Position numbers and translations under genes: made by a program
In this document: one piece after another, positions 17,523 through 25,849 of the stretch
Position numbering within the stretch: position 1 is the stretch's first letter
Layout of the letters: every line of letters starts with the position of its first letter
The notes under the pieces: generated by a model
Seen by the model: only the letters and a program-made list of their open reading frames with translations
What the model was told of the DNA's origin: nothing
Database searches by the model: none
NCBI RefSeq assembly: GCF_900107925.1
Contig: NZ_FNUJ01000013.1
Location: 186,001 to 250,000 of the forward strand
Length of the DNA stretch: 64,000 nt
Direction of reading: 5' to 3'
DNA from: Amycolatopsis pretoriensis
Lineage (GTDB): Bacteria > Actinomycetota > Actinomycetes > Mycobacteriales > Pseudonocardiaceae

Positions 17523-18601
17523 GCCTCCGGCTGCGGCTGACCGTGCTGCACGGCGGCCTGTTCCTGCTGGCGGGCGGCGTGCTGCTGGGCGTGACGTACC
17601 TGCTGTTCACCCAGCAGGTCGGCCGGCGGGTCACGGTCATTTCGGGCAGCCCGCCGCCGGGACTGCCCACGCTGCCTTCGATCGAGGCGCTCGACGAGCA
17701 GGCGCGTCAGGTGCGTGCGGCGGCGGTGACGTCGCTGCTGACGCAGGGAGCGATCGCGCTCGGCGCGGTGGCGGTGCTGGCGGCCGGGCTGGGCTGGCTG
17801 GTGGCGGGCCGCGCGCTGGCACCGTTGCGGCAGGTGACCGACACCGCGCGCGGCATCGCGGCGGCGGCCGACCCGGGTGGCCACGCGCGGATCGCCCTGC
17901 GCGGCCCGGACGACGAGGTGAAGGACCTCGCCGACGCGTTCGACGTGATGGTCGAACGCCTCGACCGCTCGTTCGACGCGCAACGCCGGTTCGTCGCGAA
18001 CGCGTCGCACGAGCTGCGCACGCCGTTGACGCTGAACCGATCGCTGGTCGAGGTGGCGATGCACCGCCGCACGGCCTCGGACGACGTCCGGCAGCTCGGC
18101 GGCAAGCTGCTGGAGATCAACGCCCGGCACGAGAAACTGATCAGCGGGTTGCTGCTGCTGGCCCGTTCGGAGAGCGCGCTGACCGAGCGCTGTCCGGTGG
18201 ATCTGGCGGCGGTGGTCGCGCACGTGGTGCCGCCGGAGGTGCGCGCGGACCTCGGCGAGGCGACGGCGCTGGGCGACGCGCTGATGCTGGAGCGGCTCGC
18301 GCACAACCTGGTGGAGAACGGCCTCCGCCACAACGTCCCCGAAGGGTGGGTGCGCGTGACGACCCGGTCGCTGCCGGGACGGGTGGAGCTGGCGGTGGCC
18401 AACAGCGGCCCGGTGATCCCGCCGGCCGAGGTGCCGGCGCTGTTCGACCCGTTCCACCGGCGGGCCAGGGTGGCGGCGGACGGCGCGGGGCTGGGATTGT
18501 CGATCGTGCGCTCGGTGGCGCACGCGCACGGCGGGGAAGTCGTCGCGACGGCGCGCCCGGAGGGTGGCTTGGTGGTCGTCGTGTCGCTTCCCGCGGCTTG
18601 A
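17519..18601 (+). CDS. sensor histidine kinase
   Basis: A 360-residue membrane kinase, partner of the preceding regulator. Two membrane helices (about residues 8-30 and 80-102) enclose a short extracytoplasmic loop of about 50 residues. A HAMP domain follows, then the dimerisation and phospho-acceptor motif FVANASHELRTPLTLNRSL, the N box HNLVENGLRHN and the G2 box GAGLGLSIVRSVAHAHGG. It starts at a GTG overlapping the regulator stop. The signal is unknown; the small sensor loop is like those of membrane-stress or envelope sensors. Confidence 0.92.
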   Translation: MSLRLRLTVLHGGLFLLAGGVLLGVTYLLFTQQVGRRVTVISGSPPPGLPTLPSIEALDEQARQVRAAAVTSLLTQGAIALGAVAVLAAGLGWLVAGRALAPLRQVTDTARGIAAAADPGGHARIALRGPDDEVKDLADAFDVMVERLDRSFDAQRRFVANASHELRTPLTLNRSLVEVAMHRRTASDDVRQLGGKLLEINARHEKLISGLLLLARSESALTERCPVDLAAVVAHVVPPEVRADLGEATALGDALMLERLAHNLVENGLRHNVPEGWVRVTTRSLPGRVELAVANSGPVIPPAEVPALFDPFHRRARVAADGAGLGLSIVRSVAHAHGGEVVATARPEGGLVVVVSLPAA

Positions 18602-18800
18602 AGACTCGCGGGCAACACCGCCGGACGAGCGGGCAGTCCACCGGCGCTCGGCGCGCGCGGAACCGCTCACCGCCGTACTCTCCCGCTCGGCCGCCGCGTC
18701 GATCGCGGTCCGGCTCACCCGCGTGTTGCCTTTCCGCCGACCAATATCGGATATTACGGCGCTTTTCGCCCGCCGCTCGCCCCTATCCGACCTTCGCGTC

Positions 18801-18830
18801 TTGACTTCATCAATGGTCTAGTCCAATAGT
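18801..18830 (+). promoter_or_regulatory. chitinase promoter with a DasR-type (dre) operator
   Basis: The palindrome AATGGTCTAGTCCAAT (18812-18827) matches the known dre site of the GntR regulator DasR, whose consensus is roughly ACTGGTCTAGACCACT and which controls chitin and N-acetylglucosamine genes in Streptomyces and relatives. A TTGACT hexamer lies at 18801-18806 and an AATAGT -10-like hexamer at 18825-18830 with an 18-bp gap, so a bound repressor would cover the promoter. The chitinase ATG is 36 bp further on, with GGGAGGA as Shine-Dalgarno. The 199 bases from the kinase stop to this promoter hold nothing else I recognise. Confidence 0.75.
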
Positions 18831-18865
18831 TTGTCCACCCTCGAACCCCACCGGGAGGACAGATC

Positions 18866-20074
18866 ATGCGCCGAAGCAGACTGGCCGCCATCGGGCTCGC
18901 CGCCGCCACTTTCGCCGCCACCGCCGTGAGCCTCGTGCTCGGTGCGCCGTCGGCCACCGCGGCGTTGAGCAACAACTGGTACGCCGCCGCGCCCTACCTG
19001 ATGCCCGTGAGCAACAACCCGCCCGACCCGATCACCGTGATGAACGCGACCGGGCTCAAGGCGTTCCAGCTGGCGTTCATCCTGGCGCCCAACGGCGGCG
19101 GCTGCAGCCCGACCTGGGACGGCACCAACGCGGTCTCCTCCGACACCACCGTCGCGAACGTGATCTCGCGCATCCGGTCCAACGGCGGCGACGTCTCGGT
19201 GTCCGTCGGCGGCTACGGCGGCACGAAGCTCGGCCAGACCTGCGGGAACGTGGCCGCGACCGCCGCCGCGTACCAGCAGGTCATCACGAAGTACTCGCTC
19301 AAGGCCATCGACTTCGACCTCGAAGAGCCCGAGTACGAGAACACCGCGGCCATCGCGAACGAGCTCGGCGCGGCGAAGACGTTGCAGGCCAACAACCCCG
19401 GCCTCTTCGTGTCGGTGACCATGCCGGGCACCGCGGCCGGCACCGGCTGGTTCGGCACGCAGCTGATCGACCAGGCGAAGTCGATCGGCTTCACGCCCAA
19501 CAACTTCTCGATCATGCCGTTCGACGGCGGCTTCAACGGCGGCTCGTCGCAGGTGTCGGCGCTGGAGGCACTGCACGGCCTGCTCATGTCTCACATGGGC
19601 TGGGACAGCGCGACCGCGTACTCGCACGAGGGCTTCTCGGGCATGAACGGCAAGTCGGACGCCGCGGAGATGTTCTACACGGCGGACTTCCAGACGGTCT
19701 ACGACTACGCCACCAGCCACGGCCTCGGCCGCTTCACGTTCTGGTCGGTCAACCGCGACCGCGCGTGCGTCGGGACGACCGACAACGGCGTCTGCAGCAA
19801 CGTCCCGCAGAACGACTGGGACTTCACGAAGTTCAGCGTCCGGTTCGCCGGCGCGACCCCGCCGCAGACGACGCCGACCCAGCCGACGACGACCCCGACC
19901 ACCCCGGGCGGCGGCTCCTGCACCGCGGCGGAGTGGGACCGGACGAAGGTCTACGTCAAGGACAACGTCGTCTCGCACAACAGCCACAAGTGGACGGCCA
20001 AGTGGTGGACGCAGGGCGAAGAGCCCGGCACCACCGGCGAATGGGGCGTCTGGCAGGACAACGGCGCCTGCTGA
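18866..20074 (+). CDS. secreted GH18 chitinase with C-terminal chitin-binding domain
   Basis: A 402-residue secreted enzyme. Residues 1-32 are a signal peptide (MRRSRLAAIG, hydrophobic core, SATA). The catalytic domain runs to about residue 330 and has the GH18 chain VSVSVGGYGG followed by KAIDFDLEEPEY. The acidic triad D-F-D-L-E keeps the D-x-D-x-E of the family, in which the last Glu is the acid/base, although the first Asp of the full DxxDxDxE is replaced. A Thr/Pro linker (TTPTQPTTTPTTPGG) leads to a C-terminal CBM5/12 chitin-binding domain with aromatic WDRTKVY, WTAKWWTQGEEPG and WGVWQ. It hydrolyses chitin outside the cell. A dre operator precedes it. Confidence 0.88.
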   Translation: MRRSRLAAIGLAAATFAATAVSLVLGAPSATAALSNNWYAAAPYLMPVSNNPPDPITVMNATGLKAFQLAFILAPNGGGCSPTWDGTNAVSSDTTVANVISRIRSNGGDVSVSVGGYGGTKLGQTCGNVAATAAAYQQVITKYSLKAIDFDLEEPEYENTAAIANELGAAKTLQANNPGLFVSVTMPGTAAGTGWFGTQLIDQAKSIGFTPNNFSIMPFDGGFNGGSSQVSALEALHGLLMSHMGWDSATAYSHEGFSGMNGKSDAAEMFYTADFQTVYDYATSHGLGRFTFWSVNRDRACVGTTDNGVCSNVPQNDWDFTKFSVRFAGATPPQTTPTQPTTTPTTPGGGSCTAAEWDRTKVYVKDNVVSHNSHKWTAKWWTQGEEPGTTGEWGVWQDNGAC

Positions 20075-20077
20075 GGT

Positions 20078-21169
20078 TCAGAAGGTGAGGTGGGTGTTCT
20101 CGCGCTGGACCTCCGGGGTCAGCGCGGGAACCTCCACGACGTGCCGCCCGGCTTCGCGCAGCAGCTCGGTCCCCCGGGCGTCGACGAAGACGGGTGGCTC
20201 GCGCCACGCGAAGACGACCCGCGGGATCCCGGCGTCGAGGATCAGCCGCGTGCAGCTGCGCGGGTGGGAGCTGCGGTTACTGCACGGCTCGAGTGAGCTG
20301 TACATCGTCGCGCCGGCCAGCCGCGGGTCGCCGGCGCACTTGGCGAGCGCGGCCTCTTCGGCGTGGTTGAGCGGGTCGCCCTCACCGGAATGCCCGGTCG
20401 CGACGACTTCGCCGTCGGCGTCGGTGATGACGGCACCGACCCGGAAGGTGTGACTCGGCGGGCATTCGGCCGCGAGCGCGATAGCTTCCCGCAGGCGCGC
20501 GACGTCCCGGCCGGTCGGCTCGGGCGCCGCGCGGTACCGGAGGATGGCCATGCCCTGCAGTTCTTCGACACTGGTGAGGACCAGCGGACGCGGGTAGAGC
20601 CCGGGCCCGACGAACCGCGGCGCGTCCGGCTGCCCGACGAAGAACGGCGCGATCGCGAGCCGCAGTTCGTCGGCGAGACCTTCGGTGAGGAACCGGGTAT
20701 GGATCCCGCCGCCGCCCTCGACCAGCAGGTGTTCGATACCGCGCGCACCGAGGTCGTCCAGGACGCGCCCGAAGTCGGACGGATCCCCGGCATCGACGAC
20801 GGTGGCGACGTGCTTGAGCGCGTCAGCGGTCCCGGGCGGCGCGTAGACGATCTTTTCGGTGTCCCCGACGGTGAAGAACTGCGCGTCCGGATCAAGGCCG
20901 CGCGTGGTCACGGTGACTTTGAGGGGCTGTTCGGGCTTCCCTCGTTCGAGACGTTGCCCCCGCAGCTCCGGCGACCGGACGAGCAGCCGCGGGTTGTCGG
21001 CCCGCACGGTCCCGGCCCCGACGAAGATCGCATCGGCCTCGGCGCGCAACCGGTCCACGACGGCGAAGTCGTCCTCAGTGGACAGCACCAGCCGTTCGGG
21101 CGAGGTGTCGTCGAGGAAGCCGTCCAGCGACTGCGCGGCGGACAGCAGGACGTGCGGCCGGGTGATCAC
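20078..21169 (-). CDS. ribD: RibD-type reductase-deaminase with reversed domain order
   Basis: A 363-residue bifunctional riboflavin protein. Residues 1 to about 225 are the pyrimidine reductase (dihydrofolate-reductase-like) domain: VLLSAAQSLDGFLDD, IFVGAGTVRADNP, and LLVEGGGGIHTRFL. Residues from about 245 are a cytidine-deaminase-like domain with the zinc motif HAEEAAL and then EPCSNRSSHPRSC. Standard RibD has the deaminase first; here the order is reversed. The two steps act on the diamino-hydroxy-phosphoribosylamino-pyrimidinone intermediate. The start is taken as the GTG at 21169; upstream codons to 21262 look non-coding. It is an isolated gene without rib neighbours, so a specialised or salvage role is possible. 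Confidence 0.8.
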   Translation of the reverse strand: MITRPHVLLSAAQSLDGFLDDTSPERLVLSTEDDFAVVDRLRAEADAIFVGAGTVRADNPRLLVRSPELRGQRLERGKPEQPLKVTVTTRGLDPDAQFFTVGDTEKIVYAPPGTADALKHVATVVDAGDPSDFGRVLDDLGARGIEHLLVEGGGGIHTRFLTEGLADELRLAIAPFFVGQPDAPRFVGPGLYPRPLVLTSVEELQGMAILRYRAAPEPTGRDVARLREAIALAAECPPSHTFRVGAVITDADGEVVATGHSGEGDPLNHAEEAALAKCAGDPRLAGATMYSSLEPCSNRSSHPRSCTRLILDAGIPRVVFAWREPPVFVDARGTELLREAGRHVVEVPALTPEVQRENTHLTF

Positions 21170-21255
21170 CCGGCCCAGTATGCCGTAACGCCTTCGATGA
21201 TCCGGGCGTCTCACGACGTATCCCTGTCGAGCCCATCCCCCGGAGCTTTCTGAAC

Positions 21256-21507
21256 ATGACAACGCGAGGCTGGTACAAGGAGCGGACGCTGACCACGGTC
21301 GACACGGTCGGCCGCGAGGTGTCGGTGACGACCGGACTCACCCGCGACCCGGAGGGCCGCCTGGTGGCGGCCATAGCGATCAGCGACGGCCCGACGGCGA
21401 TCTACCGGTACGCGGGCGAGGTGGCCGAGGGAACGGAGCTGGTCCGGAACACGGCGGACACGGTGAAGGAACTCCGCCGCCTGGCCGGTATGGGGCCGAC
21501 GATCTAG
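21256..21507 (+). CDS. small conserved-looking protein, unknown
   Basis: An 83-residue soluble protein that I do not recognise. It reads RGWYKERTLTTVDTVGREVSV near the start and ends AGMGPTI. The mix of beta-strand-like and charged residues suggests a small folded domain. It is divergent from the ribD-like gene, with the start 86 bp from that gene's chosen GTG. A short intergenic stretch to proA (160 bp) follows with no hairpin I could find. Confidence 0.5.
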   Translation: MTTRGWYKERTLTTVDTVGREVSVTTGLTRDPEGRLVAAIAISDGPTAIYRYAGEVAEGTELVRNTADTVKELRRLAGMGPTI

Positions 21508-21667
21508 CCGGGCACGACACGCCGCCCGGGCAGCCTGTCGCCGGGGTCAGGTGGGCGAGCCGGGGGCGCTTCCGGACGCCGGCCACGGGTCGCCCACCGA
21601 GCCGGCCGCCTCCGACTACCGGCCGTGGCTCGCCGCCGGCCGAGCCGCCGACCTCTCCTGCGCCGGG

Positions 21668-22900
21668 TCAGGCGGGCAGGACCGCGTACTGGCGGACGTA
21701 GAGGTCCGTGTACGTCACCGGGCCGCGGGGCCCCGGCACCTTGTCCAGGTTGATGCCGGTTTCCGGGACCGCGAGCAGCTTGAAGCCGTCGAGGAGGCGG
21801 GTCGGGGCGTTCCAGAACACGCCCGTGCCGGTGTAGCCGTCGAAGAACGCCTCTGCGGCCGACGTGTCCTCCGTCGCGATGCCCGCCGCCAGGCCCGAGG
21901 TCTGCTCGTTGGCGATCTCGACCGCGTCGGCGAGCGCGCCGACCTTGGCCACCGTCACCGTCGCCTCGCGGTCGGAGTCCAGCGCCCACTCGTAGCCGAT
22001 CGCGTGCTCGTGCGGGGCCAGCGACGGCGTCACCCCGCGCTCGGCCAGCGCGTCGGCGATGCCCGGCCAGACGTCGTCGTGGATGCCCTCGTGGATGAGC
22101 AGCAGGTTCAGCCGGTTGCACACCCCCAGCCGGTCGAGGCTCGCGAAGACCAGGTCACGCGCCTTCGTGACGTCCGCGCCGCGGTCGACGTACAGGACAC
22201 CGCCGCCGTCGGCGTGGGCGAGCGTGCGCACGCCGTGGACGGCCGCCTCCGTGGCCAGCGCCCGGGTGCTGTCGCCGCTGCCGCGCAGGATCACCAGCGG
22301 GACCAGGTCCGGCAGCCGGACCAGCGCGGACGCCGCCTCACGCTCCACCCGCGGCACCAGCTGGACGCAGTCGGCGTCGATGCCGGCCTCGGTCAGCGCC
22401 GGGGCGATGACGACCTCGCGCAGCCGCTGAGCCGAGCCGAGCGCGGCCGAGCCGGTGCGCAGCACGCCGCCGTTGCGCGACTTGACCAGCTGCGACGCCA
22501 CGTCGACGGTCACGTTCGGCCGCGCCTCGTAGTTCGCGCCGATGACGCCGACCGGGCGTCGCCGCTCGACCAGCTTCAGCCCGCCGTCCAGGGTGGACAC
22601 GTCGACCGAACGCTCCTGGTGCGGGGCGCCGGCGAGCAGCCGCAGCTGCTCGGCCATGCCGGTCAGGCGCTCCGGGGTGATGGTGAGCCGGTCGAGCAGA
22701 CCGGCGCTCATCCCCTCGGCCTTCGCGCGCTCGACGTCGGCCTGGTTCGCCTCGAGGATCTCGTCGCGATGGGCGAGCAGCCGTTCGGCCATCCCGGTCA
22801 GGGCGGCGTCGACGGCCTCGGCACTCGCGGCGGCGAGCGACGGCGCGGCCAGCTTCGCCGCCCGTGCGCACTCCTCCACGGCCTTGGCGACCTCGTCCAT
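21668..22900 (-). CDS. proA: gamma-glutamyl phosphate reductase (glutamate-5-semialdehyde dehydrogenase)
   Basis: A 410-residue NADPH-dependent enzyme of proline synthesis that reduces glutamyl-5-phosphate to the semialdehyde in the cytosol. The aldehyde-dehydrogenase fold is shown by RRPVGVIGANYEARPNVT, the nucleotide-binding RTGSAALGSAQRL, the catalytic-Cys region GVCNRLNLLL and the C-terminal GTGVFWNAPTRLLDGFKLL. Length is right for ProA. The ATG at 22900 has GGGAG seven bases upstream. It is preceded on the same strand by the M50 protease gene, with a 55-bp gap. Confidence 0.92.
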   Translation of the reverse strand: MDEVAKAVEECARAAKLAAPSLAAASAEAVDAALTGMAERLLAHRDEILEANQADVERAKAEGMSAGLLDRLTITPERLTGMAEQLRLLAGAPHQERSVDVSTLDGGLKLVERRRPVGVIGANYEARPNVTVDVASQLVKSRNGGVLRTGSAALGSAQRLREVVIAPALTEAGIDADCVQLVPRVEREAASALVRLPDLVPLVILRGSGDSTRALATEAAVHGVRTLAHADGGGVLYVDRGADVTKARDLVFASLDRLGVCNRLNLLLIHEGIHDDVWPGIADALAERGVTPSLAPHEHAIGYEWALDSDREATVTVAKVGALADAVEIANEQTSGLAAGIATEDTSAAEAFFDGYTGTGVFWNAPTRLLDGFKLLAVPETGINLDKVPGPRGPVTYTDLYVRQYAVLPA

Positions 22901-22955
22901 CGTTCGTCTCCCTCCGCGCGGACCAGCGAGAGACCAGTTTGCCGCATGGGCGTGG

Positions 22956-23705
22956 CTAGGCGGCCACGGGCTCCAGCAGCCACAGCGCACCGGCGATCAG
23001 GCAGCTGATCGTCGCGACGGCGAAGACCAGCACCCACAGCACCGGCGGCACCGCGGTGAGCCGGCCCAGCTGGTCGGCGTCGGAGTCGCGGGCCTGGCCG
23101 CGCCGCCGCTTGACCTGCAGCTCGGCCACCGGCCGCACGCCGCCGAACAGCAGGAACCACGTCACGAGGTAGCTGAACGGAGCCTGCACCTCGACCGGCG
23201 CGACGAACGCGACCAGCGCGAGCACGGCGGCGCTGGCGACGACGGTGAACACCCCGTAGGCGTTGCGCACCATCACCAGCACGCCGAGCAGCAGCAGCGC
23301 GATCAGGACGAGGACGGTCCCGGCCAGGTCGGCACCCAGCAGGCTGGCGAACAGCAGCCCCAGCACGGACGGCGCCAGGTACCCGGCCATCGCGGTGAAG
23401 GCCATGCCCGGCCCTTCGGGCTTGCCGCGCGAGACGGTGACGCCCGAGGTGTCCGAGTGCAGCTTGATGCCCTGCAGCCGCCGCCCGACGAGCACGGCGG
23501 CCAGCGCGTGCCCGGCCTCGTGCACGATGGTGACGCCGTTGCGCGCCAGCCGCCAGGGAGTACCGCCGACGATCACGACCAGCAGCGCCAAGCCACCGGC
23601 GACCAGGGTGATCACGGCAGGGGCCTGGGCCTGCTCGATCAGCGACGGAGTGGTGGCGGCCGCACGGAGGGCAGCACCGAACGCGAGATGAACGGGCGAG
23701 CTCAC
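22956..23705 (-). CDS. M50-family membrane metalloprotease
   Basis: A 249-residue polytopic protein with the zinc-protease motif IVHEAGHALAA, with H62-E63 and H66, at the end of the first membrane helix group. Membrane helices follow at about 105-125, 130-150, 155-175 and at the C-terminus. M50 proteins are intramembrane proteases of the site-2 type; this one lacks a visible PDZ or CBS domain and is of the short actinobacterial kind. Substrate unknown. It shares a strand with proA. The start ATG at 23705 is not preceded by a strong Shine-Dalgarno. Confidence 0.8.
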   Translation of the reverse strand: MSSPVHLAFGAALRAAATTPSLIEQAQAPAVITLVAGGLALLVVIVGGTPWRLARNGVTIVHEAGHALAAVLVGRRLQGIKLHSDTSGVTVSRGKPEGPGMAFTAMAGYLAPSVLGLLFASLLGADLAGTVLVLIALLLLGVLVMVRNAYGVFTVVASAAVLALVAFVAPVEVQAPFSYLVTWFLLFGGVRPVAELQVKRRRGQARDSDADQLGRLTAVPPVLWVLVFAVATISCLIAGALWLLEPVAA

Positions 23706-24011
23706 CCGGACACCTCACCACAGGCGACATCTGGCTACGGTGAGTCCCCACCGCTCGCGGTTTCGCGGCTTCGGGTAAGGGGTCGATGCGGTCTCCTTCC
23801 TGGGGATCGTGGTCTGGCTTCGGTGGTGCGTTGGCCGACAGCGCGCTTGATCACCGACGCGAGAGCCGCGCCGCCGGGCCCACGCGAGGTGGGAACGCGG
23901 CCGCCGGAATCGAACCGGGCTCGGATCCAAGCCGGAACGAGCGCGTAGCCGACACGAGCGACCAGCGAGGGGGCGCCCTGGCCGAGCGACGGCGCCACGC
24001 AAGCCGTCAGC
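23706..24011. other. 306-bp stretch without a supportable gene
   Basis: Open frames exist on both strands but none has a family match or a ribosome-binding site. A T-loop-like piece (GGAATCGAACCGGG) occurs near 23910, but no cloverleaf can be drawn around it. I see no clear promoter or terminator. Confidence 0.5.
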
Positions 24012-24914
24012 TCAACGCGACTCCCTCATCCGGGCCTCTCCCTCCACCCTGAACAGGAACGACGCCCAGCTCCGGAACGGCGCCCACGTCTCGGCGATCT
24101 CCGCCAGCTCCTCCACGCTCGCGTCCGGAAGGTGGTAGGCCTCCCGCATGATCTCGTGCAGACGCGTCTCCGCCCTCGGGAACACGTCCGGGTGGCCCGC
24201 GCCACGGATCAGGATCAGCTCCGCGCTGAACTTGCCCACCCCGGGCAGGACTTGCAGCCGTTTCAGTGCCTCGTCCGCCGGCATCGAGCGCAGTGACGCC
24301 GCATCGAGCAGGCCGTCGGCGGCTGCTTCCGCTATCGCTCGCAAGCGCTGCATCTTGGCGCCCGACAAGCCCGGCAGGTACTCGAGCTTCGCCAGCACCG
24401 CGGGCGCCGGGAACGACGTCAGGACGCTGCCGCCGACCTCGACCTCCGTTCCGTGGCGCTCGGCCAGGCGCCGGCGCAAGCGGACCGCCTGCGTCATCCA
24501 GATGCGATGACTCAGCACCGCCCAGCACGCCGCCTCGTACGGGGACGCGAACAGCACCGGGCGCAACCCCGGGTGCAACCCTTGCAGCAGAGACACCACC
24601 GGGTCGCGTTCGGCGACCTCGCGGAAGCCGGTGCCGTCGACGTCGAGTGAGCACAGCCTCGTCACCTGCGCTACCACCGCCTCCGCTGACGCAGGCGGCC
24701 CGTGGACCTCGACCGACACCTCGCCGGGCGATCTCTGGCGCAGCACCGCTCCCACCGGTGTCCACTCGCCGTCGAGGGGGAACGCCACCCGGAGCGCGCC
24801 GGGTTCCGCCTCCGGCTGCCCGGCCGGCGCGAAGCCGGTCAAGAACCTCGCCGCCGCGGCCAGGTCGAACTCCCCGCGCACCGTGATTTCGTTGCCCAGC
24901 ATGGAAATCGTCAT
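24012..24914 (-). CDS. AlkA-like HhH-GPD DNA glycosylase, catalytic Asp replaced
   Basis: A 300-residue protein of the DNA-3-methyladenine glycosylase II (AlkA) type. The N-terminal 95 residues form the AlkA_N-like beta domain. The helical domain contains MTQAVRLRRRLAE and the helix-hairpin-helix LPGVGKFSAELILIRG, followed by HPDVFPRAETRLHEIM. In E. coli AlkA the catalytic Asp238 lies in the equivalent DVFLPDDYLI segment; here the aligned residue is Glu (RAET), so the enzyme may be altered or non-catalytic. The ATG at 24914 has GAGGAGAG directly upstream. It is divergent from the methyltransferase gene across 143 bp. Confidence 0.8.
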   Translation of the reverse strand: MTISMLGNEITVRGEFDLAAAARFLTGFAPAGQPEAEPGALRVAFPLDGEWTPVGAVLRQRSPGEVSVEVHGPPASAEAVVAQVTRLCSLDVDGTGFREVAERDPVVSLLQGLHPGLRPVLFASPYEAACWAVLSHRIWMTQAVRLRRRLAERHGTEVEVGGSVLTSFPAPAVLAKLEYLPGLSGAKMQRLRAIAEAAADGLLDAASLRSMPADEALKRLQVLPGVGKFSAELILIRGAGHPDVFPRAETRLHEIMREAYHLPDASVEELAEIAETWAPFRSWASFLFRVEGEARMRESR

Positions 24915-25003
24915 CTCTCCTCCTCGGATCGGGACCTCGCCTGCGACGTTAGGCCGGGGCACCGACAATTCCGGGGCTCGAACGCCTGAGCCCGCGCATT
25001 GTT

Positions 25004-25017
25004 CACTCGATCGAGTG
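25004..25017. promoter_or_regulatory. 14-bp perfect palindrome in the divergent promoter region
   Basis: CACTCGATCGAGTG is a perfect palindrome between the AlkA-like and methyltransferase genes, 40 bp before the latter's start. A TTGACA hexamer follows at 25026-25031. It may be an operator, but no regulator gene lies next to it. Confidence 0.35.
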
Positions 25018-25057
25018 CGGCAGATTTGACATACTGCCGGTATCCGAGAGGAGCGCA

Positions 25058-25810
25058 ATGCCGACGAAGACCGCCACCGAACGACTCGAAGCCCTGCTCG
25101 ACACACCCGCGAAGACCGGAGACGGCTACCTCGACCTGCTGGGCACCGCCGCCCAGGCCGGCCCGGCGACCGGCCTCACGCAGCGCCTGATGCGCACCAC
25201 CCTCCTCCCGCAGGTCTACGAACGGCTCTGGCGCCCCGCCCTCGGCCGCGCGCTCAAGGGCCCGCTCGGCCCGAGCATGGCGGGCGAAGTCCGGCTCGCG
25301 ACGAAGCTCCTCGCCCTGCGACCGGGCGACACCGCGCTCGACGTCGCCTGCGGGACCGGCCGGTTCACGCGCGCGTTCGGCGCGGCCGTCGGGCCGGCTG
25401 GGCTCGCCGTCGGCCTCGACGGCGCGCGCTCGATGCTCGGCAAGGCCGCTGCCCAAACAAATCCGGACTCAGTCGCCTACCTGCGCGCGGATGCCGTGCA
25501 CCTCCCCCTGAAAGAGTCCACTGTGGACGCCGTCTGCTGCTTCGCCGCCCTCCACATGTTCGCCGAGCCCGAGACCGCATTGGACTCCTTCGCGCGCGTA
25601 CTGAAACCCGGCGGCCGGATCGTCTTGCTCACCAGCGCCCGGCGCGGCTGGCAACCCGCGCGAGTCGCGGAGTCCGTCGGCGGGATCCTGAGCGGGCAGC
25701 GGATGTTCGACCGCGGCGAGATCGCGGCGAGCCTGCGCGCCCGCGGCTTCGCGGAGATCACCGAGCGGTACGCGGGCGTCACGCAGATCGTGGCGGGCCG
25801 GCTGAGCTGA
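25058..25810 (+). CDS. class I SAM-dependent methyltransferase
   Basis: A 250-residue cytosolic protein with the Rossmann methyltransferase core: motif I LDVACGTGRFTRAF, the acidic GLDGARSMLGKA, ADAVHLPLKESTVDAV and RVLKPGGRIVLLT. The first 90 residues form a helical cap (LMRTTLLPQVYERLWRP). The layout matches UbiE/COQ5-like small-molecule methyltransferases, but the substrate is unknown. The ATG has GAGAGGAG six bases upstream. It lies 40 bp before the M20 gene and may share a transcript with it. Confidence 0.85.
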   Translation: MPTKTATERLEALLDTPAKTGDGYLDLLGTAAQAGPATGLTQRLMRTTLLPQVYERLWRPALGRALKGPLGPSMAGEVRLATKLLALRPGDTALDVACGTGRFTRAFGAAVGPAGLAVGLDGARSMLGKAAAQTNPDSVAYLRADAVHLPLKESTVDAVCCFAALHMFAEPETALDSFARVLKPGGRIVLLTSARRGWQPARVAESVGGILSGQRMFDRGEIAASLRARGFAEITERYAGVTQIVAGRLS

Positions 25811-25849
25811 GCGCCGCGGATTGTCGGTCCCGCCGGTTAGCATCGCCCC

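Noticed and set aside
23880..23930. T-arm-like GGAATCGAACCGGG, considered as a tRNA on either strand
   Set aside because: No acceptor, anticodon or D-arm pairing could be drawn around it.
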